From positions 1 through 28,149 of the forward strand of contig JAYZDF010000141.1 in the NCBI GenBank assembly GCA_036337945.1: DNA of 28,149 nucleotides. Reading direction: 5' to 3'. The notes under the pieces were generated by a model. The model had not been told where the DNA came from and searched no databases. It saw only the letters and a list, made by a program, of their open reading frames with translations. This DNA is from JAYZDF01 sp036337945. GTDB lineage: Bacteria; Myxococcota; Kuafuiibacteriia; Kuafuiibacteriales; Kuafuiibacteriaceae. The first letter of the stretch is position 1, and each line of letters begins with the position of its first letter. The position numbers and the translations under genes were made by a program. Below, in pieces: positions 7,042 through 15,210 of the stretch.

Positions 7042-7284
7042 GAGCTCGTAGATTCTGTCACGTTTGGCCGATAAAAGATCACGCCGCCTGTGTCTTCTAG
7101 CCAGAATGTGCGCTCGTCTATCACGCTGTCCTGTGAAAGTTTCTCTTTACGCTCGCTCTATTCGCTCGACTCAGTGGTTTCACCCCAAAATAGAAATAGA
7201 ACAATGAAAATGTTGCTGACCAAGACCACTTTGAAGGCCTCAAGTGGATGCAATCTCATAAGAAATATTTTATGGTCGCCTCAG

Positions 7285-8571
7285 ATGAGCAGCCAAGTAT
7301 CTCTGGAGACATTGAGTGCGAGGTTTCGACGGGTCCGAGAGCTTAGTGAAGAGCTTGTAGACCCTCTTGAGACCGAAGATTTCGTTGTTCAAACATGCGC
7401 AGATGTGAGTCCCATGAAATGGCATCTCGCTCACACTTCTTGGTTCTTCGAGACGTTCGTCCTTCAAGTATACATTCCAGAGTACAAAAGCTTTCACCCC
7501 AAATATTCTGACTTATTTAATTCATATTATAATTCTGTTGGGGCCCAATTTTTTCGACCGAATCGAGGCACGTTATCACGACCGACTGTCAAAGAAGTGA
7601 TGACGTATCGCGAGATGATTACCAGCCAGACTATCGAGTTATTGACAAGTCTATCGCAAGAAATCCTCCACGAAGTCAGCGCGCGAATTGAGCTTGGAAT
7701 CAACCACGAACAACAACATCAAGAACTGATGCTTACGGACCTAAAACACATTTTTGGCCAAAATCCATTGCTACCTAGTTACGTGGCAAGTGATGAATGG
7801 CGAAGTGCATCCTATGTACAACCGCAATGGCGAGAGTTTGACGGCGGATTGATTTCAATAGGCCACAGCGGTGATGACTTCTCTTTTGATAACGAACGTC
7901 CACAGCATCAGGTTTATTTGGAATCATTCGAGCTTTGCACCGAGTTAGTCAGTCAAGGAGACTTTTTAGAGTTCATGCAAGCAGGAGGATACGAAAATCA
8001 TGCCCTGTGGCTGTCTGATGGATGGGAGCTTGTTCAAAACGAGCAGTGGCAACATCCTTTGTACTGGCAAAAAACAAATCACGACGACTGGCAGGTGATG
8101 ACGCTTTGTGGTCTCAAACCGTTAGATCGAAATTCACCTGTTTGTCATTTGAGCTTTTTTGAAGCGGACGCCTACGCGCGGTGGCGTGGATGCCGGTTGC
8201 CTACCGAGGCAGAATGGGAACACGCGTCCGTCCAAGCGAATGGGTTGCCTTCGTCCGTCGGTACCTTACTTGAGGACAAAATATTTCACCCTGTCGGCAA
8301 GAGAAGTAAAGATGAATCGATGCTCAATCATATGTATGGAGAGGTTTGGGAATGGACGAGCAGTGCGTATACGGCATATCCGGGATATCAACCTGGAACA
8401 GGGGCGCTCGGTGAATACAACGGCAAGTTTATGAATGCTCAAAGGGTTCTACGTGGTGGCTCCTGTGTGACCAGCAATGATCACCTCAGAACAAGTTATC
8501 GCAACTTTTTCCAACCAGAGAAAAGATGGCAATTCAGCGGTCTAAGATTGGCCAGAGGTAAAAACAGATGA
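7285..8571 (+). CDS. egtB: EgtB, hercynine oxygenase (ergothioneine biosynthesis)
   Basis: 428 residues from the ATG at 7285. The reading frame is open from 7090, but the extra 65 residues are Ser-rich, match nothing I know of EgtB, and would make the protein too long. EgtB is the non-haem iron enzyme that couples hercynine to a thiol (gamma-glutamylcysteine or cysteine) as a sulfoxide. The N-terminal DinB-like domain contains KWHLAHTSWFFE (His47, His50) and NHEQQHQE (His141, His145), supplying the iron-binding histidines. The C-terminal half is the formylglycine-generating-enzyme-like domain: RLPTEAEWEHA, GEVWEWT and LRGGSC motifs, ending in GLRLAR. The stop overlaps the egtD start (ATGA), so the two are co-translated. 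No egtA, egtC or egtE is in the window. No clear Shine-Dalgarno supports the exact start. Confidence 0.93.
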   Translation: MSSQVSLETLSARFRRVRELSEELVDPLETEDFVVQTCADVSPMKWHLAHTSWFFETFVLQVYIPEYKSFHPKYSDLFNSYYNSVGAQFFRPNRGTLSRPTVKEVMTYREMITSQTIELLTSLSQEILHEVSARIELGINHEQQHQELMLTDLKHIFGQNPLLPSYVASDEWRSASYVQPQWREFDGGLISIGHSGDDFSFDNERPQHQVYLESFELCTELVSQGDFLEFMQAGGYENHALWLSDGWELVQNEQWQHPLYWQKTNHDDWQVMTLCGLKPLDRNSPVCHLSFFEADAYARWRGCRLPTEAEWEHASVQANGLPSSVGTLLEDKIFHPVGKRSKDESMLNHMYGEVWEWTSSAYTAYPGYQPGTGALGEYNGKFMNAQRVLRGGSCVTSNDHLRTSYRNFFQPEKRWQFSGLRLARGKNR

Positions 8572-9578
8572 GTCCCATTATTCATCACTTATCGAAGAAT
8601 GAATCATTGTCGAAAACGATGGCGGCGCAGCAGTTTAGTTTTGATGTGCTTGCTGGACTGAGCGATACACCGAAGCGACTCTCCTCAAAGTACTTTTACG
8701 ACGCGGAAGGGAGTCGTCTTTTCACTGAGATCACTAAGCTTGAGGAATATTATCCGACTAGGCTAGAAGCAGAGATCTTGGAGCAGCATAAAGGCGCGAT
8801 CGCTCATCAACTCAAAGGTCGATCGGTGAACCTGATTGATTTGGGTGCAGGTGACGGCCAAAAAACTTTGATTCTTTTGCGTCATTTTCAACAGGAAGGA
8901 ATCGACGTAAAATTTGTGCCTATCGATATTTCAGAGGCTGCAATAGCGGGCTTGCTTGACGTTATCAAAAGTGAGTTTCCAAAAATGGAGTGTGAAGGTT
9001 TGGTCAGCGAGTATTTTCGGGGGATTCATTGGTTGAATACTCAGCAAGATGAACGCGTGAATTTAGTCCTCTTCCTAGGGTCGAATATCGGCAATTTTGA
9101 TAAATCTCATGCGAGAGCCCACCTTCGGCAAATGTGGACCGTTTTGAATCCAGATGATCTGTTGCTAGTAGGTTTCGATCTAAAGAAAGATATCGATTTA
9201 TTGTTGCATGCCTACAATGACAGCAAAGGAGTGACCGCGCAGTTTAATTTGAACCTTCTCAGGCGAATCAATAACGAGCTTGGCGGAAACTTCGACTTGA
9301 GCAAATTTCGTCACTTTTCGACATACAATGTCTTTTCTGGCGCCGTAGAAAGTTATTTAGTTAGTCTTGAAGAACAGGACGTGAAGATTGATGCACTTGA
9401 GATTAAATTCCACTTTCGTGCCTGGGAGCCGATTCATACGGAGTATTCGTATAAATATCTCAAGTCGGACATTCACGCATTAGCGGAGAATACGGGATTT
9501 CAGATTGATGCTGAGTACTTTGATACTAAGCAGCACTTCGTTGATTCTTTGTTGAGAGTTAAAAAAATCAACGTCTAA
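8568..9578 (+). CDS. egtD: EgtD, L-histidine N-alpha-methyltransferase
   Basis: 336 residues, close to the usual length of about 320. EgtD trimethylates histidine with three SAM to make hercynine, the substrate of EgtB. The SAM-binding site is seen as LIDLGAGDGQKT (residues about 89-100), followed by PIDISEAAI, LGSNIGNF and the long family signature FDLKKD ... GVTAQFNLNLLRRINNELG ... FDL, with histidine-binding residues in the C-terminal part. It overlaps egtB by four bases (ATGA). The gene end faces the permease gene on the other strand across a 68-base gap in which I see no convincing terminator. The assignment is supported both by its own motifs and by its partner gene. Confidence 0.95.
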   Translation: MSPIIHHLSKNESLSKTMAAQQFSFDVLAGLSDTPKRLSSKYFYDAEGSRLFTEITKLEEYYPTRLEAEILEQHKGAIAHQLKGRSVNLIDLGAGDGQKTLILLRHFQQEGIDVKFVPIDISEAAIAGLLDVIKSEFPKMECEGLVSEYFRGIHWLNTQQDERVNLVLFLGSNIGNFDKSHARAHLRQMWTVLNPDDLLLVGFDLKKDIDLLLHAYNDSKGVTAQFNLNLLRRINNELGGNFDLSKFRHFSTYNVFSGAVESYLVSLEEQDVKIDALEIKFHFRAWEPIHTEYSYKYLKSDIHALAENTGFQIDAEYFDTKQHFVDSLLRVKKINV

Positions 9579-9646
9579 AAATCTTTTCAAAGGTAAGTTT
9601 TTCCGGGTGGTTCATCTTTGGGTGTCCCAATAAACAGGGGCCACGG

Positions 9647-10597
9647 CTAGCTTATGGATGCTTTTCGTCGGTTCACCACTAGAAAAATGAGCATGGGCGC
9701 ACCGAATAGTGCTGTGATAACGCCAACCGGAATTTCGCGACCCGGCAGGACGACTCGTGCTAACGCGTCGCAGAGCACAAGAAAAGCTGCTCCTACAACG
9801 GCTGAAAGCGGAAATAACACTCTTCGTGCATTACCAAAAGTCATTCTGACGATGTGAGGCACCACGAGGCCTATGAATGCAATTGGTCCACACCAGGCGA
9901 CAGTTGAGGCAACCCCAAGCCCTCCGAATAAAAGCACTATACTTCTGACTCTTTGGATATTTACGCCTTGGGTATAAGCATGCTCCTCGCCAAAGATAAG
10001 TGTCTCAAGTGCTCGCGTTTGCGTCAGAATTACAATGCAAGAAAGTAAGCATAAGGGAAGTAGAGCGATAGATGCGTCAAATCCGACTTGCGCGATTGAT
10101 CCTAAGGACCATTGGACGGCTCGATAAGTGGCAGCGATGTCCGCTTGGAATTGAAGGCCTGTCGTTACGGCACCGGCAGCAAGAGTCAGAGCGATGCCTG
10201 CAAGAAGCACGTCCTCTGTGTGTAATTGCCGACGTGTTGCGAGCAAGCTTATTGCGATAGACACGACAAGTGCGCCAACGAATGCAAACACGGGCACACC
10301 CATTTCTCGCAGCCAACCTTCACTTGGAAGGAGAACGAGCGCAACGAGTGCGCCGAGTGCCGCCCCGGCAGTTGTTCCGGTTGTGCTGGGTGTAGCGAGA
10401 GGGTTTCCGAATAAAGCTTGGAAGGCAGCACCGATAAGTCCGAGGGTAGCACCAACAGCTGCACCGCTCAGAACACGTGGAGCGCGAAGTCGCCAAAAAA
10501 TGAAGTCGGTAAGGTCAATGTAGGCAGTTGAACCTATCCAGGGTGCGAGTACGATGAGGCCGATGCATACCAAGCATGTTATCCAGATTTTCGACAT
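9647..10597 (-). CDS. BtuC/FecCD-family ABC permease
   Basis: 316 residues with about nine hydrophobic segments. Family signatures are seen: RAPRVLSGAAVGATLGLIGAAFQALFGNPLATP near the N-terminus and GPIAFIGLVVPHIVRM (about residue 235), the coupling-helix region, followed by PGREIPVGVITALFGAPMLIFLV at the C-terminus. FecCD permeases form homodimers that import cobalamin, haem or ferric siderophores from the periplasm. The start ATG overlaps the ATPase stop by one base (TAATG), so the three genes are one operon transcribed leftwards. Somewhat shorter than E. coli BtuC, with a reduced N-terminus. Substrate cannot be read from this subunit. B12 is favoured by the binding protein and by the neighbouring DUF5522/Dph6 gene, a ferric chelate is the alternative. 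Confidence 0.9.
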   Translation of the reverse strand: MSKIWITCLVCIGLIVLAPWIGSTAYIDLTDFIFWRLRAPRVLSGAAVGATLGLIGAAFQALFGNPLATPSTTGTTAGAALGALVALVLLPSEGWLREMGVPVFAFVGALVVSIAISLLATRRQLHTEDVLLAGIALTLAAGAVTTGLQFQADIAATYRAVQWSLGSIAQVGFDASIALLPLCLLSCIVILTQTRALETLIFGEEHAYTQGVNIQRVRSIVLLFGGLGVASTVAWCGPIAFIGLVVPHIVRMTFGNARRVLFPLSAVVGAAFLVLCDALARVVLPGREIPVGVITALFGAPMLIFLVVNRRKASIS

Positions 10598-11370
10598 TAT
10601 GGCCGTCCAAAAATGAGATGCTCGACATCGAAGGCAGTCATTTTCTTCGTCGGCAGACCGTAGAGCTCGCCGATTTTTTCCGTGAGAGTTTGGTCAGATA
10701 AGGCAATGTCGAAATAGAGTTCACCGTTTTTTAAGCCGATAACCTGAACTTGTTTGTGCTGCTGTGGCGAGATGGCTTCTAAAACCAGGTTAAGATTATG
10801 CGTAACGGTCACAATGGTTCGACCTTCTTGCCATTCTCGACACAGGTCTGAGTACATTTGTTTTTGCACAAGCGGGTCGAGGTGGTTAGCAGGTTCATCC
10901 AAAAGCCATAGTTTAGAATCTTGTGCCCGCAGGCATGCTAGCGCAACCCGTTGAGCTTCTCCCCCTGAGAGACTGTGGTGATCTCTTGAACTAAGATGCT
11001 CTAGACCGCGGGAACTTAGAATCTCAAGTGCCTTTGCTCTCCTTTTTTTGTGAGACTCGTTGAAACGGAATCTTGCGGCACCAATCACGTCCACAATGGG
11101 TATCGATTCGCTTAACCGTGGTCGTTGCGGAAGAAATGAAATATTTTCGGCTCTCTCAGACGAGGTCATTTGTGGAATAGGGCGTCCATTGAACGAAATA
11201 TTTCCGCGACTCGGCTGATACCAGCCAGATAAACAGCGAATGAGTGTGGATTTACCTGAACCGTTTGGTCCAACAATGACGAGAAAGGTGCTTTCAGGAA
11301 CCCGAAAGCTCACTGCATTCAAAATCGCTTTATTTGCGACCTGATAATGGAGGTCATCGATAACGAGCAT
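10597..11370 (-). CDS. BtuD/FecE-family ABC importer ATPase
   Basis: 257 residues, normal length for the family. Walker A GPNGSGKST (residues 34-42), Q-loop LPQRPRL (about 80), signature LSGGEAQR (134-141), Walker B plus D-loop LLDEPANHLD (156-165) and the switch histidine in VTVTHNL (about 186-192) are all intact. It would power the adjacent FecCD-type permease on the cytoplasmic face. Starts and stops overlap by one base (TAATG) with both neighbours, which indicates coupled translation in the order binding protein, ATPase, permease. A C-terminal extension after the switch region (about 200-257) is usual in this family. Substrate as for the permease: cobalamin or an iron chelate. Confidence 0.92.
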   Translation of the reverse strand: MLVIDDLHYQVANKAILNAVSFRVPESTFLVIVGPNGSGKSTLIRCLSGWYQPSRGNISFNGRPIPQMTSSERAENISFLPQRPRLSESIPIVDVIGAARFRFNESHKKRRAKALEILSSRGLEHLSSRDHHSLSGGEAQRVALACLRAQDSKLWLLDEPANHLDPLVQKQMYSDLCREWQEGRTIVTVTHNLNLVLEAISPQQHKQVQVIGLKNGELYFDIALSDQTLTEKIGELYGLPTKKMTAFDVEHLIFGRP

Positions 11371-12260
11371 TATTTTGAATCCAAGACAGAGAGCCCTACG
11401 GCTCTGATGAGAGACACGAGTGCCGTGATATTGGGTCCTGCCCCCATCAGGTTGTTTCCATTGAGCACTCCAATCGAGTTTCCGCGAACGGCTTGAAGAT
11501 CCGGAAGCATATCAAGGGACTTCACAAGGGCTTGTTCTTCTTCGCGCGAAACTCTTTTGGCCGGAAGAAATAAAATGATTTGCGGATCCTGTCGCAGTAA
11601 TTGCTCAAGAGACATTTGCGGTGGACCTTTGAGATTTCTTGGAGCTGCATTGTTGAATCCAGCCGCCTCAATTGCGGCACCGTGTAAAGAGTTATGTCTA
11701 ATGAACCAAATCTGTCCTTTTTCTATGTCACTGCTGGCCATAAGAACCAACATTCTTGGCGACGTCGATGAGGTCTTCGATTCTAATGCTTGATATATTT
11801 TTGAAGAAAGTTTCTTTGCTTTGTTTTCCGCACCGACGACTGAACCTAATACGAGAATAGAGTCTCGAACGTCTTCCCTGGTCAACCAAGGAAGCTGACG
11901 AGTCGCGACGATTTTTTCCAACTGTTTTATTGGGGTGCCTGCTGCTCGGTCTGTGAGAACTAGTGTGGGCTGGGTCCGAGCAATTGCCTCGAAATTAGGT
12001 GTGAGCGATGTTCCAAGTGGGGTGAGGCTTTCGGTCGCCTTCGGTACCTTACAATAATCACTTCTCCCCGCGAGCAGGTTCTGCTTTTCGAGCGCATATA
12101 TGCTCTCAGTAATCGCGGGATGTAAGCTTACGATTTTTTTTTGTAATGGCTTCGCTTCTTCGTTTGACGGTTGGAGAGTACAGGACAGGGTTGCTCCGAA
12201 AGCGGTGAGGATTCCGCAAAACGTCCAGGTTGTGAAGGATTTTACTTGATTCCGGAACAT
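11370..12260 (-). CDS. BtuF-like substrate-binding lipoprotein
   Basis: 296 residues. The signal ends in lipobox TLSC with the lipidated Cys at residue 27, so the protein is membrane-anchored in the periplasm. The mature part begins KKIVSLHPAITESIYAL, then GRSDYC, LTPNFEAIARTQPTLVLT and, near the C-terminus, LDMLPDLQAVRGNSIGVL: the typical order of class III (BtuF/FecB) binding proteins with two lobes joined by a rigid helix. The SDY/NFEAI pattern resembles BtuF more than siderophore binders, which leads me to favour cobalamin, but this is an inference. First gene of the three-gene operon. No cobalamin-riboswitch core (such as the B12 box) could be recognised upstream in 12261-12490. Confidence 0.88.
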   Translation of the reverse strand: MFRNQVKSFTTWTFCGILTAFGATLSCTLQPSNEEAKPLQKKIVSLHPAITESIYALEKQNLLAGRSDYCKVPKATESLTPLGTSLTPNFEAIARTQPTLVLTDRAAGTPIKQLEKIVATRQLPWLTREDVRDSILVLGSVVGAENKAKKLSSKIYQALESKTSSTSPRMLVLMASSDIEKGQIWFIRHNSLHGAAIEAAGFNNAAPRNLKGPPQMSLEQLLRQDPQIILFLPAKRVSREEEQALVKSLDMLPDLQAVRGNSIGVLNGNNLMGAGPNITALVSLIRAVGLSVLDSK

Positions 12261-12490
12261 GTAGTAGGTGGCCCTATAAGAGTGCTAATAACGTCAGACG
12301 CCTGTGTCATAGCACAGTTCCCCGAATTTTGATCACAAATTGCCTGCGTAGGTTTGTCTTGTTTGAATCCCTTTTTTTTCATGTGGTGATGATAGCTTTG
12401 AGTTAAGGTACCTGATTTGATGTATGTTGGTCTGGGTCCGGCGTAGCCTCTAACAAATGTCCTGCGTCGGATGCATATTTGGAACCGATC
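12261..12490. other. Divergent intergenic region between btuF-like and Dph6-like genes
   Basis: 230 bases must hold both promoters. I looked for a cobalamin riboswitch on the minus strand and a Fur-type palindrome and found neither. On the plus strand TCCGGCG (12437-12443) can pair with CGTCGGA (12466-12472) around a 22-base loop, of unclear meaning. A T8 run occurs around 12371-12378. Confidence 0.4.
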
Positions 12491-13327
12491 ATGACTGGAA
12501 GTACTTCGTGGATTGAGCTCGACCTGTTAGCAAGTCGCGAAAAGAGGAATACCTACAAAGACCCGAAGACTGGATATAGCGTATTTTCTACTTATGGACT
12601 CATGCAACGAAAGGACTGTTGTGGCTGCGGTTGCCGTCATTGTCCGTTCGGGCATGTCGAGGTGTCCTCCGATAAGCGTCCACAACTCGAGCTGAATCCG
12701 TGGCTAGAGAACATGAACCCAGACAATGCTGAGTGTGACTTATTGTCTTGGAGTGGAGGTAAAGACAGCTTCCTTGCTCTCCAAGCTATGCTCCAAGAGA
12801 GTGACAGACCTGTCGTACTCATGACGACTTTTGATGGTCGGACAGAAAAAGTGGCTCATCAAGAAGTCACGTTGTCCATGATCCGCTCTCAAGCACAGGC
12901 GCTCAACGTCCCATTACTTCTTGTTCCTTTATATCCCCAATACCCGTATCTCACGCGTATCGAACAGGGGCTGGGTCTTCTCACTCAAAGAATCTTGATT
13001 CATCGGTTTGCTTTCGGAGATTTACACCTTCAGCACGTTCGAGACTGGCGAGAGAAAGAACTCAAATCTTTGACGGAGCGTTTCGCTTTGAGTCTGCACT
13101 TCCCGATTTGGAATGTTGATTATTCACAGTTGATGAAAAGACTTGAGCAAGCTCCCGTGCAGTGTCACCTCTCTGCCGTTGCGGATGACAGATGCACGCA
13201 AGCCATCAGTGTTGGAGATGTTTTCGATAGAGGCCTTATTGAATCTCTTCCCGCCGGTGTTGATCCATTTGGCGAAAATGGAGAGTTTCATACGTATGTT
13301 TCAATCGGCGTTAAGCTGAATAGGTGA
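12491..13327 (+). CDS. DUF5522-like module fused to a Dph6-type ATP pyrophosphatase
   Basis: 278 residues from the ATG at 12491. A TTG at 12479 is possible but adds only four residues. Residues about 10-55 read TYKDPKTGYSVFSTYGLMQRKDCCGCGCRHCPFGH, matching the DUF5522 family as I recall it (YxDPxTGYxVFT, then CCxxGCRHCP). Its Cys43, 44, 46, 48, 51 and His50 could bind a metal. Residues about 85-275 are a PP-loop enzyme: SWSGGKDS (87-93 core) followed by the Dph6/COG2102-type segments GDLHLQHVRDWRE and a conserved end, D-x-FGENGEFHT. Family members adenylate a carboxylate and form an amide, as in diphthamide synthesis. Bacteria lack diphthamide, so the substrate is unknown. Divergent from the BtuF-like operon, suggesting a link to cobalamin or metal use. 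A hairpin terminator follows. Confidence 0.88.
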   Translation: MTGSTSWIELDLLASREKRNTYKDPKTGYSVFSTYGLMQRKDCCGCGCRHCPFGHVEVSSDKRPQLELNPWLENMNPDNAECDLLSWSGGKDSFLALQAMLQESDRPVVLMTTFDGRTEKVAHQEVTLSMIRSQAQALNVPLLLVPLYPQYPYLTRIEQGLGLLTQRILIHRFAFGDLHLQHVRDWREKELKSLTERFALSLHFPIWNVDYSQLMKRLEQAPVQCHLSAVADDRCTQAISVGDVFDRGLIESLPAGVDPFGENGEFHTYVSIGVKLNR

Positions 13328-13340
13328 GTAATATCAAATG

Positions 13341-13380
13341 TTTGGAGGAATCTAAGATAAGTGATTCCTCTAAACTTTTC
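13341..13380 (+). terminator. Intrinsic terminator after the Dph6-like gene
   Basis: TTTG plus GAGGAATC (13341-13352) pairs with GATTCCTC plus TAAA (13363-13374): twelve pairs including one G-U, loop of ten bases, followed by CTTTTC. It lies 14 bases after the stop and isolates the gene from the Fur-box cluster. Confidence 0.65.
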
Positions 13381-13535
13381 TGCCTAGTTACCTACTGGGC
13401 GGTACCGTTCCACGCACATTTTAGGTGTTTATTGTACGACTACTCACAGTAGTTGTCGCGTCTTAGCCACGTGCATGTGCAGGCAGGCCACCAAATCATT
13501 CCAACGACAAGGGAAAATACTAGCATGTGACTGAA

Positions 13536-13547
13536 GAAAATATTTTC
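13536..13547. promoter_or_regulatory. AT palindrome upstream of the Fur box
   Basis: GAAAATATTTTC is a perfect 12-base palindrome 26 bases upstream of the Fur-box-like site and shares its GAAAA/TTTTC arms. It may be a second, weaker Fur site or part of an extended operator. AT richness makes chance occurrence possible. Confidence 0.35.
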
Positions 13548-13573
13548 GGATTAAATTGAAGATTCTTATTGAT

Positions 13574-13592
13574 ATTGAAAACTATTTTCAAT
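13574..13592. promoter_or_regulatory. Fur-box-like operator of the metal-acquisition cluster
   Basis: ATTGAAAACTATTTTCAAT is an exact 8-3-8 palindrome of 19 bases, 22 bases upstream of the ATG at 13615. Shifted by three bases, 13571-13589 agrees with the classic E. coli Fur consensus at 14 of 19 positions by my alignment. The downstream genes (imelysin-like, TonB receptor) are of iron-regulated families, which supports Fur over an unrelated regulator. I infer repression when iron is plentiful. A Zur or PerR site cannot be excluded from sequence alone. Confidence 0.7.
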
Positions 13593-13614
13593 AAGGAAGT
13601 CTCAGGAACAGAAA

Positions 13615-15174
13615 ATGAAATTCATTATCAATAACGAACCACAAAACAGATTCAACGCGGGGCGACCGATCCTTGCGATGGCCATGACGGGGTTACTGGC
13701 AGTGACGGTGGGCTGCGGTGACGACCACGACCACGACCACGACCACGAAGAAGATGCTGGAACTCAGACCGACGCCGGCACAATGACTGCACCGGTTCCC
13801 GACAGCTACGAATTCGAAAGCCGCTTTAATGCAGGTGAAAGCAGCCTAAGCTATTCAGGTCAAATCACTCGACACGCGCTTATCAAGGGACTCTACGACC
13901 AGATGGATAAGCTGGTAGACGACGTCAATAACCAAACGTTGACGGCAACAACCGGCTCTGTCGTTGCTCGCCTTAATTTCTTCCTCGATTTTGATGGCGC
14001 GAACGATGGTACTACTCCACACACGATTTCAACGACGCCACCAACTAAGCAAAAGACGTACGGTGACCTATCAACGAGCACGAAGTTGACGAATAAAATC
14101 GCTGGTAATGACACGAAGACCGACTACAAGTGCTGGAATCCAGAAAAACGCGATGACTGCACCGTTTCTGAATTTGCAGGCTGGAGCCTCACCGGAACAA
14201 CTACTCCGGAAGGTTTGGTTCGCACCTGGTTCCAATTGGCTGAAGATAACGCGATTGCTCTACAAAGCATGACGAAACCAACTGACCCAGACGGAAACGC
14301 CATCACAAAATACTACGTAACTGCAGCTGGTCACGACCTGAAGCAACTCGTTCAAAAGTTCTTGCTCGGTGCGATTGCTTACCATCAGGGAACAGACGAT
14401 TACTTACATGATGATGTAGACGGTAAGGGTCTAAAGGCTGGTAATTCTGAGCCTGGCAAAATGGGTGCTACGTACACCGGTGCGGAACACGCATGGGACG
14501 AAGGTTTCGGTTACTTCGGAAGCGCTCGAGACTACAAAGCCTACACCGATGACGAAATCGCTGGTAAAGGCGGTCGCGACGGCTACAAGGCTGGTTACCA
14601 TGACACCAACGCTGATGGCGAAATTGACCTGAAGTCGGAATACAACTTTGGCCACTCTGTCAATGCAGCGAAACGTGACCGTGGTTCTGCCGACGGTGCG
14701 AAAACAGACATGACGGAAAAAGCTATCAACGCTTTCTTGAAGGGACGTCACATGTTGGCTACCGCTGACGGCGAGTTGAGCGCAGACGAGATGGAACTAC
14801 TCAAGGCTGAGCGTGACATCATCGTGGCAAGCTGGGAATTGGCTATTGCATCTACAGCACTTCACTATATCAACGACACTTTGCAAGACATGGAGAAAGT
14901 TGGAACCATGGATTATGATTTCTATGACCATGCGAAGCACTGGTCTGAGTTGAAAGGTTTTGCACTATCGCTGCAGTTCAATCCAAACAAGAAGATTACC
15001 GACGCTCAGTTCGTAGACCTTCATAACAAGATCGGCGATGCGCCTGCTTTGCCTAACTCGATGAACTTCGACAGCTATAAGGCAGACCTTATCGCTGCTC
15101 GTAAGATTCTTGTAGACGCTTACGGAATTGATGCTAAAAACGTAGGGGACGATAAGGGGCAAAATGGCTGGTAA
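13615..15174 (+). CDS. DUF4856-like lipoprotein with a His/Asp tract
   Basis: 519 residues. Lipobox VTVGC gives lipidated Cys34, followed at once by a tract of alternating Asp and His (about residues 36-45) and Glu-Glu, a likely metal-binding or metal-sensing tail. The rest resembles DUF4856 proteins: GQITRHALIKGLYDQMDKLVDDV near residue 85 and GAEHAWDEGFGYFG near 288-301, whose His and acidic residues recall the GxHxxE motif of imelysins. DTNADGEID (about 330-338) looks like a calcium-binding EF-hand/dockerin loop. Codons favour C-ending forms (AAC, GAC, TAC, TTC) more than in neighbours, as expected for a highly expressed gene. It lies behind the Fur-like box and is followed by a hairpin, so it is probably the most abundant product of the cluster. 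Role in metal capture is inferred from context. Confidence 0.85.
   Translation: MKFIINNEPQNRFNAGRPILAMAMTGLLAVTVGCGDDHDHDHDHEEDAGTQTDAGTMTAPVPDSYEFESRFNAGESSLSYSGQITRHALIKGLYDQMDKLVDDVNNQTLTATTGSVVARLNFFLDFDGANDGTTPHTISTTPPTKQKTYGDLSTSTKLTNKIAGNDTKTDYKCWNPEKRDDCTVSEFAGWSLTGTTTPEGLVRTWFQLAEDNAIALQSMTKPTDPDGNAITKYYVTAAGHDLKQLVQKFLLGAIAYHQGTDDYLHDDVDGKGLKAGNSEPGKMGATYTGAEHAWDEGFGYFGSARDYKAYTDDEIAGKGGRDGYKAGYHDTNADGEIDLKSEYNFGHSVNAAKRDRGSADGAKTDMTEKAINAFLKGRHMLATADGELSADEMELLKAERDIIVASWELAIASTALHYINDTLQDMEKVGTMDYDFYDHAKHWSELKGFALSLQFNPNKKITDAQFVDLHNKIGDAPALPNSMNFDSYKADLIAARKILVDAYGIDAKNVGDDKGQNGW
13723..13746 (+). repeat. Four tandem GACCAC units encoding Asp-His repeats
   Basis: Hexamer GACCAC is repeated four times without error just after the lipobox codon, encoding alternating Asp and His. 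Exact hexamer repeats can change length by slippage without changing frame, so the number of His residues may vary between strains. Confidence 0.85.
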
Positions 15175-15210
15175 CACGAAAGTGCCAACAGATATTTGTT
15201 GATTTGCGGT

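Noticed and set aside
9654..10523. Several plus-strand frames of 62-109 codons opposite the permease gene
   Set aside because: They are antisense shadows of a well-supported FecCD gene and show no ribosome sites or family motifs.
12261..12490. Cobalamin riboswitch upstream of the BtuF-like gene
   Set aside because: Searched for on the minus strand because of the gene's identity, but no B12 box or core helices could be recognised.
13439..13453. ACTACT-CAC-AGTAGT hairpin in the intergenic region before the Fur box
   Set aside because: A short six-pair palindrome with no T tract and no known operator match. Left as unexplained.
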